A DNA stretch of 14,731 nucleotides. Source: Chromera velia. Its lineage: Eukaryota; Sar; Chromeraceae. The stretch is taken from the NCBI GenBank assembly GCA_018398765.1, contig JAHBMJ010002888.1, forward strand, positions 1-14,731, written 5' to 3'. Below are positions 8,472 through 14,731 of this stretch, one piece after another. Position numbers and translations under genes: made by a program. The first letter of the stretch is position 1; each line of letters begins with the position of its first letter. Under the pieces are notes generated by a model. That model was not told the origin of the DNA. It made no database searches and saw only the letters and a program-made list of their open reading frames with translations.

Positions 8472-10559
8472 GACCAATTGAGACAACGAAGAGAAAAGGG
8501 AGGGTCGATATCGGAAGGCACCCGATCACGAACCCTGCAGAGGAAGCAAAGGTGTGCTTCTGAGGGGAAAGTAGATTGATGGATGGATGGATCGATTTGG
8601 AGAAGTGAGAGAAGGTGAGCATGGAAGGAAGATGCATACCCCCACATGTGAGATGAAAGAAAGTCCCGGCGGGGTTGAAGGAAGACGCCATGCAGACGTT
8701 TTTTCGAATCAGCCGTGAACATTCTCTGTGGGCGAAAAGGGAGGGGAAACTCTAGGAACATGGAAGGAAGGGCAAGGAGACACCAAGCAGGGGGGGGGAA
8801 GTCCGGGAGGAGTCCACAGAGGCTGTCAGCTAGGGTGTCTGTGTGCGTGTGTGCGCGCGTGAGAGAAAGAGGGACATTCCGTCAAGAGCTCAAAGAGACC
8901 GGGCGAGGAAAGGTCGGCAAAGGAAAAGACAAGAAGAGGACAAGAAAGAGAGAACGAACAAAAACTTTAAGGAGCGAAACGAAACAAAGAGCAAGGTGAG
9001 GACGAAAAGACGAGGAACAGAAAGAAGAAAGAAGGGAAAGAGAGAACGATAAAGCGACCAAAAAGACAGGTGCAAATACACTGATTGACGATCGAACTCA
9101 GACCGAACGAAGGGAGAAAGGAAGAAAAAAATGGGGGGGGAAGAACAAGAAACGAAACTTACCATCGAATGACCCCTCTACAAAAGGAAGTTGTGCCACG
9201 TCTACCCGTACAAATGCGGTGCGAGTCTGTGCATCCCCTTCTCCTGATTTCCCCCCACTCTGTGTTCCCCCTTCCCTTTCCTTCTGCTCCTGTCCCAAAA
9301 GCAATCGAGCCCCCGCCACGCCGTCTCCCTTTGACGCACTCCCGTCCCCTGTCCCTTCACCTCGGGTCTCCCCCAAACTCCCGATCGTCACCCCCTCGTC
9401 TTGCGCCTTTTCCACAGCCTCCCTCAGCATGCTCTCGCTATAATCAGCAAAAACCAACCGACCAAACTTCCCAGACCGCGCAATCTCCCTCCCCATGAAT
9501 CCAGGCCCACAACTCAAGTCCACCGCAATTCCGTCCTCTGCCAGCAGAAGAGAAAATCAACGCAACAGCGGGGACAGTCAGAAAGTCAATTGCGGCAGCT
9601 ATCCCCCAAGCACGTATTGAATCGGAGTATTTTCACAAAAGTCTCGTAATGAACCATACAGAAGTTAGAAAAGAGAGAGAAGGTCGACGACGTTCATCAA
9701 CGATCGAAGGGTCCGAAACCATCCGGAAGGAGCCTTTTGTACCATCATTTCGTTTCGAATATATTGGCCGACTCGCGCTTTCTGTATATGCGAATTCCAT
9801 CATCACCATCACATTGAAGTGAAATTTCGACAAGCGACGGAGACTCGTGCAGACGCCTGACCTGAGGCAAGTGGCTCGAAGAACTCCGATATGTCAGCAA
9901 ACTCCTTCTCCTTCCCTGGAAAACCGGCACGCGCAAAATTTTGTCTGTATCCCCTGCACCAACAGAAAGCACAGACAAACAGAGGGTGACTGAAGGCCTT
10001 GGGTGTGAGGCACTTGATTTCATGCAGCAGTCTGCCTTGGGTGTGAGGCACTTGATTTCATGCACCAGTCTGCCTTGGGTGTGAGGCAATTGATTTCATG
10101 CAGCAGTCTGCCTTGGGTGTGAGGCAATTGATTTCATGCGGCAGTCTGCCCAACCTACCTGTCATATACGAAGGACAGGAAGGGATTACGAAAGTTTTCC
10201 GTCTTGACAAGATCCCCCAGAGAGTATTCCCAGATCGGAATATTTCTCTTCGCTGTAGACACCAGATCCAAGTAACTGTCCCGTACTGTGTATTCGACAT
10301 CCTCCCTCTCTGAAGATCGCAACATGCCGTCCTCGCCCAGAATGTCCAGACGACTCAAGGAGACGGGACACGCAAGTATTGACTTCCCCTCAACCGTCTC
10401 CTCTGCCTGTTTTGTACCTTGAACTCTGGCAACCGCATCTCCAGATGCCTCTGCCGACAACCGACTTCGAATTGAATAAGAGGACAGAGAGGACGGGACA
10501 AAGCTGGAGGCCCCAGAGAGGAGCAGAGCCACAGACGCACTCTGCAACGTCCTCGACAT
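7383..10559 (-). CDS. Plastid-targeted SAM-dependent methyltransferase (UbiE-related, plastoglobule type), six exons
   Basis: Exons on the minus strand are 10559-10159, 9953-9862, 9537-9163, 8353-8245, 7988-7896 and 7455-7383. All five introns are GT-AG, all phases match, and the product is 380 residues. The ATG has an in-frame TGA four codons upstream. Residues 1-19 look like a signal peptide (SASVALLLSGASS). A Phe-Val-Pro and a Ser/Arg-rich segment follow, a bipartite leader for a complex plastid. Residues 124-147 (FRNPFLSFVYDRGY, then RQNFARAGFPG) and 291-302 (IHAGAALHCWPS) match plant chloroplast proteins of the At1g78140/At2g41040 family as I remember them. SAM motif I is VDLSCGPG at 170-177; the last conserved strand is FRVLKKGGRFYASTF (311-325). 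A low-complexity Gly/Ser/Glu insertion occupies about 213-269. In the N-terminal CPxC region only the first Cys is kept. The methyl acceptor is unknown; plastid lipid or quinone metabolism is inferred from the family. Confidence 0.9.
7601..7644. repeat. (ATCA)11 microsatellite inside intron 5
   Basis: Eleven perfect ATCA units lie within the 440-nt last intron (7895-7456) of the methyltransferase gene, followed by GGAA-rich repeats to about 7680. Confidence 0.9.
8421..8468. repeat. (GA)n microsatellite inside intron 3
   Basis: This is an almost uninterrupted GA run, CT on the coding strand. It lies 68-115 nt upstream of the acceptor at 8354 in the 809-nt third intron, so it extends the pyrimidine-rich zone before that splice site. 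Confidence 0.9.
9996..10147. repeat. Four tandem 38-bp repeats filling intron 1
   Basis: Four head-to-tail copies (9996, 10034, 10072 and 10110; unit beginning GCCTTGGGTGTGAGGCA) differ by only a few substitutions and have no spacers. They make up 152 of the 205 nt of the methyltransferase's first intron, reaching within 11 nt of the donor. Because 38 is not a multiple of three, the open frames across them are accidental. Confidence 0.95.
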
Positions 10560-10571
10560 CGGACCCGATCA

Positions 10572-11590
10572 CGAGACGCTCTCTCACACCAGCTTTACGA
10601 CACGACAGGAAGATAGACTTTTGATGCACTCAGAAAGGGTGTGCAAAGGTGGGCACGGTCCTGGTGGTGATGAATGCAACCAACAAAGACGCTGTGAGAT
10701 AAGTACTAAGAGAATATCGAGCTATACGAATGCGCCTTCTCGGGGATCGAAGCCTGGCTAGCTGACATTTCTGGCACATATATACTGGCATTATAATGTC
10801 CCTATGGGACATGCCGTGGCCCCCAGGGGTGAGATAGGGTGAGAGCACTGAGAGGTGCGTCCATGATCGTGGTATATGCATACAACAGGTTCCCCTTCAC
10901 ATATTAATATATGGTGCATGATAAAACCCTCAATCACGGTTGTTGGCTGCGCAAAGGCGTAACCGCAGTATCTGTAAATGCCGTAAAGGGCCGGAGACAG
11001 CTGGACGGGCTTCAAGACGATTGAGAAGAATAAATAAGAAGAGCTCTGCTATTAGATACGTTTGCTAATAAGAAAATTAATGATGTACAAGGACTTCGCT
11101 AACACATGGTGTGAACGTGAATCAACGTGAAAGAGAAAATGACATTGTAACCGCAGCAATACATTACTGATAAATCTTTAACAACTTATTTTTGCTTTAA
11201 AAAAAAAAAATCATAGTGCTCCCCACTTAAATCTACTTACATTTTTATTTTTTATTCACGGAGTTAATATATAGGTCTTTTGCATACAGACACACATGCT
11301 GTAATGTTTCTTTCATTTACTTTCATTTATATTTTGGCCATTCTAGTAGTAGCATAGTAGCATATATAGTAGCCAAACATCATATTACATTATATACGCC
11401 TTCTATTATCAACTTGCTCTTTTAAATCATCTAGCTGTGACTAAGACTATGAGCTAGTCTATAAAATATTTGAACACAACGTTATACAAGCCCCAAACTA
11501 TACGCTTACTACGCTTGCTATATTAGTTGCTGTAGTTGATTCTACTCGTTTACTCACTCACCAACACACTTAGTCACTGACTCACTGAGT
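10572..11590. other. Intergenic stretch upstream of the methyltransferase, no gene seen
   Basis: The part next to the gene should contain its promoter, but no recognisable element was found. 10796-10812 is a perfect inverted repeat (ATGTCCC, TAT, GGGACAT). From about 11030 the sequence is AT-rich with homopolymers and no coding signal. Confidence 0.5.
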
Positions 11591-12930
11591 CATTCTTGCT
11601 TTCCTCACTAATTCACTCACTCACTGTTTCACTTGCTCACTCACTTACTCCCTCATTTTCCCTGTCTCTCTTCAATCACTCACCCACATGCCCAAAGTTA
11701 ACGGCTTCCATTAACACTCTCACATCCACACGCCCAAACGGCTTTTGTTCACACACTCGCTCTCTCTGTCTCTCTTTGTTTATTTGTATTTACCCACAGG
11801 CCCTAGCGGCTTGAAGTTCTGTTTACACACTGAGTCTCATTCCCTCTTAGTGACAGGCTGTCTCTATTTATTCAGGTACCCACACGCCCATGCAAATATC
11901 TTCTGCTGATATGCTTGTGCGAGTCCTTGTCCCTCTTCATTCACCCACACGCCCAACCGGCTCCTATTTACCTAGTCTGACAGTGTTCACACCGGTTCAC
12001 ACACTCGCTTAAAGTTTCCCTGTCTGTGTTCATGTACCCACACCGTCGTAACGCCCCAAACGGCTTCTGTTTACACACTTGCTCTCCATGTCTCTCTTTA
12101 TTATTCTTCATTGATTCACTGCATGAGGCCTAAGCGGCTTTTGTTCATACACTCGCTCTCCTTGTATCTCCTTGTCTCTCTTCATTCACCCATCCACCCA
12201 AATGGCTTCTGTTCATACACTCACCCTCCCTGTCTCTTAATTCATCAGTAGGCCCAAGCAGCTTCTGTTCATGTACTTGATATCTCTTCATTCATCTACA
12301 GGCCTAGCCATAGGCCCGAGCGGTTTTTGTTCAATGACATACAATTGATCCCTCTTCATTCATCCACGGGCCCAAACGGCTCCTGTTCCTAGCTTCTGTT
12401 CACACACTCGTTCTCCTTGTCTCTCTTTCTTCGCCTGCACGCCCAACTGGCTTCTGTTCACATACTCGCTCTCCTTGTATCTCCTTGTCTCCCTTCATTC
12501 ACCCACACGCCCAACCGGCTTCTGTTCACACACTCGCTCTCCTTGTATCTCCTTGTCTCCCTTCATTCACCCACATGCCCAAGCGGTTTCTATTCACACA
12601 CTCACTCTCCTTGTATCTCCTTGTCTCCCTTCATTTACCCACATATCCAAACGGCTTCTGTTCACACACTCGTTCTCCCTGTCTTTCTTCACTCATCCAT
12701 AGGCCTAAGTGGCTTCTGTATGTTTCTAGTCACACACTTGATCTCTCTTCATTCATCCACAGGCCTAACCAGCAGCCCAAGCGACTTTTTTTCAATGATA
12801 TACAATTAATCTCTCTTCATTCATCCACAGGCCTAAGCGGCTTCTGTTTACACACTCGTTCTCTTTGTCTCGCCCGCACGCCCAAACGGCTTCTGTTCAC
12901 AAACTTATACATACTCATAAATACGTTCGC
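11590..12930. repeat. Degenerate pyrimidine-rich satellite, about 68-bp unit, about 19 copies
   Basis: A core close to GCCCAARCGGCTTCTGTTCA recurs about 19 times from 11691 to 12900, followed by CACACTCGCTCTCC-like and CTTCATTCACCC-like blocks. In the best-preserved part the period is exactly 68 bp (12483, 12551, 12619). Elsewhere it varies by indels and partial units. The plus strand is C/T-rich and nearly free of G runs. All three plus frames show open stretches with the same peptide words in rotation, which marks these as repeat artefacts rather than proteins. Confidence 0.9.
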
Positions 12931-13411
12931 CCTCTCCGTTTCTCTTCATGTGAGAGTAAACGCATGCATCCAAGCGTGCGTCAGGTAGGCGCCGAGCGTT
13001 CTGCGAGCACGCCAGCCATCTACGCGAGTGAAAAGTATTGCGAGCGGTGTGATCGCATGTTTGAGTGCATTAACGTCTAACTCCTTGATCGAACAGTAAA
13101 ACTGTACGAAGGCTCGGTCTGCTCAGTCGGTTCATGATAGCGAGCATCCTCAGATGGCAGTCTGATCAGTCTGTGTGTCACGTTTAGAGCGTCGAAGTCC
13201 CGCGCATTGGATCGAATGTGCGATCTTCGTTTAAGTGAATTCTAGATTGCCGTCTCCTTAAATTTCTCTGTCGTTACTGAATGGATTTTCCTGTCTGGAC
13301 TGAGGACTGCGACCCGGTAGGTTAGACTTCCCGTTTAGCTGTTTGACCGTTACCCATTTTTGTTACCTGACTGTTCTAGTCTGTTTTAGGTAACGTTTAC
13401 CATCATAAATT

Positions 13412-13429
13412 TGGTGCTCCCAGGCGGGC
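13412..13429 (+). promoter_or_regulatory. Candidate tRNA primer binding site
   Basis: TGGTGCTCCCAGGCGGGC begins with TGG, the complement of a tRNA CCA end. Its reverse complement would give a plausible tRNA 3' half: T-stem CCGCC, acceptor strand TGGGAGC, discriminator A, then CCA. It lies 74 bp before the first ATG, a normal position. No canonical CA LTR end directly precedes it, so confidence is limited. Confidence 0.35.
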
Positions 13430-13502
13430 ACTTCATTTTTCCCTTGATCTGCATTGATCTGTCTCCTGATTCCTCTTCTGTTTTTTTGCTGTTCCTTCCA
13501 AC

Positions 13503-13550
13503 ATGGCGAATGCATCTGCTGGCAGTGCAGGCGGTGCTCCAGGCATATAG
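13503..13550 (+). CDS. 15-codon ORF in frame with and abutting the Gag-like ORF
   Basis: ATG at 13503, in the good context CAACATGG, reads MANASAGSAGGAPGI and stops at TAG (13548-13550). The next codon is the ATG of the Gag-like ORF in the same frame. It may be the true Gag N-terminus broken by one C-to-T change (CAG to TAG), a leaky amber codon, or a short upstream ORF used for reinitiation. Confidence 0.5.
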   Translation: MANASAGSAGGAPGI

Positions 13551-14645
13551 ATGATCAAGTTGCCTGATCTGCACTGGGTCAATCCTTTCGAGTGCAAGGT
13601 CTCCTTTGCGACCGTTCTGTTGTCTAAGGATGAGAACCTCAAGGCCATCTTCCGGAAGGAGTTTCGGCTCTGGAAGGAATCGCACAAGGCGACCGCCGAG
13701 TACATGCTGGCCACCAAACACGTTCCGGATAAGGCGGACCAGGTGTCCCTTTGGAAGCTTTCTCTCCTCCGGGGTCTGAGGAAGGACCCTGACCTCGTTC
13801 ATGAGGTCTCTGTTGCTGTGGGAGAGGGGCAGGAGTGTGCCGATCTCTTGGAGGCCGTCTCTGACGTAGCCACCGAGAAGAAGGAGATCGGTGCAAAGTC
13901 CTCTCGAGAGAAGCTCCTTGCTCTCCAAAGGAATTTGGGGAAGGAGGACATTGTGTCTGCTGTCGGTCGTCTGAAGAAGTGCCTCCGAGATGGAGGTAAG
14001 GCAGGTTACACTGCGCCTGACGACCTCAAGAAGAGGGCCCTTGAGAATGTACTCACCAAGTTTGAGTACACTGATGCCTCGGAGAAGGCCGCCGAAAAGC
14101 ATGACAAGAAGATTGCCGTGCTAACATACGACGAGATTCTTCCTTTCGTTGAGAGGAAGGTAGAGGCGGCAGAGTTGCTTGCAGTGAAAGTCGCCATCGA
14201 GGGGCAGGGTTCCCGTTCCTCCTCTTCCCGTCCCCATCATGAGTACAGGGCAGCTGCCTCAGGTTTGCATAGGTTTTCTGGAAAAGGGAAAGGGGGGAAG
14301 GACAAGAAAGGAAAGAAGAGGGACACATCGTTTCAGTCTTCAAGAGACAGAGACGGAAATGCAGGTGCCACTGCTGTTTCCAGTCAGGGCGGCTTGAGTT
14401 CGTCCTCCCGCCCCTGTCCTAACTGCAGACACCTGAAGCACTATGACGAGGCAAAGGGTTGCCCCGCCAAGAATGTCAGGTGCTCTGTCCCCGGATGTAA
14501 TCAGACGGGGCACTATGCCAAGTGCTGTGCGCTGAAGAAACAGAAGCAGCAGCAGGCAGCAGCTGCAGGGGTGAAGGTGCAGAAAGGGACCATGTTCGAG
14601 CTCCGTGAGGTTCTCCAGGGGACTTTCACGGACCAGGATTTTTAA
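13551..14645 (+). CDS. Gag-like protein with tandem Cys/His zinc knuckles
   Basis: The ORF has 364 codons. Residues 1-220 are helical and charged, consistent with a Gag capsid-like region, but I recognise no family. Residues 221-285 are Ser-, Gly- and Lys-rich (for example GKGKGGKDKKGKK), as in nucleic-acid-binding linkers. Two zinc-knuckle-like clusters follow: C289-x2-C292-x4-H297-x6-C304, and C311-x4-C316-x4-H321 with C325/C326. The tail is Gln/Ala-rich. The nearest possible upstream start is 13503, separated by one TAG. The ORF ends in TAA immediately followed by ATG of the next frame. Length and domain order fit a retroelement Gag/ORF1; the capsid assignment is inference. Confidence 0.75.
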   Translation: MIKLPDLHWVNPFECKVSFATVLLSKDENLKAIFRKEFRLWKESHKATAEYMLATKHVPDKADQVSLWKLSLLRGLRKDPDLVHEVSVAVGEGQECADLLEAVSDVATEKKEIGAKSSREKLLALQRNLGKEDIVSAVGRLKKCLRDGGKAGYTAPDDLKKRALENVLTKFEYTDASEKAAEKHDKKIAVLTYDEILPFVERKVEAAELLAVKVAIEGQGSRSSSSRPHHEYRAAASGLHRFSGKGKGGKDKKGKKRDTSFQSSRDRDGNAGATAVSSQGGLSSSSRPCPNCRHLKHYDEAKGCPAKNVRCSVPGCNQTGHYAKCCALKKQKQQQAAAAGVKVQKGTMFELREVLQGTFTDQDF

Positions 14646-14731
14646 ATGGCCCCTGGGCCGCCCCCCCCCAGTTCCAGTCCAGCCGCTGGGGGGGGGCAGG
14701 GGCCAGTGAGAAGGCTGGCAGTGGGCGTTTC
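14646..14731 (+). CDS. Start of downstream ORF (3'-partial), same frame as Gag
   Basis: The ATG directly follows the TAA of the Gag-like ORF. The frame is open to the window edge (28 complete codons) and begins Pro/Ser/Gly-rich (MAPGPPPPSSSPAAGGG). It is too short to identify. By position it should be the pol or protease ORF. Much of this sequence forms the hairpin at 14648-14704, so its composition may be constrained by RNA structure. Confidence 0.4.
   Translation, partial: MAPGPPPPSSSPAAGGGQGPVRRLAVGV
14648..14704 (+). promoter_or_regulatory. Strong GC hairpin just after the Gag stop codon
   Basis: GGCCCCTG (14648-14655) pairs with CAGGGGCC (14697-14704), and C9AG (14661-14671) pairs with CTG9 (14686-14696). 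This makes 19 perfect base pairs interrupted by a 5-nt one-sided bulge (14656-14660), with a 14-nt loop. The stem starts 2 nt after the TAA. Structures just 3' of a stop are known to promote readthrough in some retroviruses, and structures near stop-start sites can promote reinitiation. Confidence 0.8.

Larger units (their letters stand above)
13081..14731 (+). mobile_element. Second retroelement, 5' part (leader, Gag-like ORF, start of next ORF)
   Basis: A non-coding leader or LTR-like stretch (13081-13500) is followed by a Gag-like ORF with Cys/His zinc knuckles and then by the beginning of another ORF that runs off the right edge. The Gag has no resemblance I can see to that of the left element, so this is a different family. 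A primer-binding-site-like motif at 13412 favours an LTR element. A non-LTR element with a zinc-knuckle ORF1 remains possible because no polymerase is visible. Confidence 0.65.

Noticed and set aside
8890-9165. 91-codon minus-strand Ser/Phe/Leu-rich frame
   Set aside because: It lies in intron 3 of the methyltransferase, downstream of a clean GTAAGT donor. The composition reflects a pyrimidine-rich intron.
9745-10089. Minus-strand frames with repeated peptide PHTQG...HEIK
   Set aside because: They come from the 38-bp intronic tandem repeats, whose length changes frame each unit. The exon structure removes them.
9996-10147. CRISPR-like direct repeats
   Set aside because: The copies are directly adjacent without unique spacers and lie in a spliceosomal intron.
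12417-12988. Plus-strand frames of 75-167 codons in the satellite
   Set aside because: The same peptide words appear in all three frames because the 68-bp unit is not a multiple of three. It is repeat sequence, not a protein.
14641-14647. TTTAAAT as a -1 frameshift heptamer at the Gag end
   Set aside because: The heptamer is out of register with the Gag codons (zero frame is GAT TTT TAA), so canonical -1 slippage does not apply. The next ORF is in the same frame anyway.

Overview
The window is nuclear DNA of a eukaryote, most likely an alga with a complex (secondary) plastid. The evidence is a six-exon gene with GT-AG introns whose protein starts with a signal peptide followed by a Ser-rich transit-like stretch around an Ala-Ser-Ser-Phe junction. 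Long simple repeats, a degenerate satellite and two different retroelements surround it. A chromerid such as Chromera is my best guess. A stramenopile alga is possible. The classical GT-AG introns argue against a typical dinoflagellate. This assignment is inference.

Layout. 1-3120 (minus strand) is the 5' part of a Ty1/copia-order LTR retroelement: Gag, then retropepsin, then a pre-integrase zinc-binding module, then integrase, running off the left edge. The protease and integrase frames are separated by a 239-nt stretch with GT and AG ends that, when spliced, joins them exactly in frame. 3121-3700 is its leader and presumed 5' LTR. 3700-4200 is AT-rich spacer. 4200-7380 holds no gene I can support. 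It contains microsatellites, a probable non-LTR element tail, hairpins and a short dispersed repeat. 7383-10559 (minus strand) is a complete plastid-targeted SAM-dependent methyltransferase of 380 residues, resembling the UbiE-related plastoglobule methyltransferases of plants (At1g78140/At2g41040 type). 10570-11590 shows no gene. 11590-12930 is a pyrimidine-rich satellite of about 68-bp units. 13081-14731 (plus strand) is the start of a second retroelement, with a primer-binding-site-like motif, a 15-codon ORF, a Gag-like ORF ending in Cys/His zinc knuckles, and the start of a third ORF.

Two gene-expression arrangements deserve most attention. In the left element, intron retention would give Gag-protease only, while splicing would give Gag-protease-integrase and onward. 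In the right element, three ORFs in one frame are joined by stop codons directly followed by ATG (TAG-ATG, then TAA-ATG), and the second junction has a strong GC hairpin just downstream. The host methyltransferase is independent of both elements.
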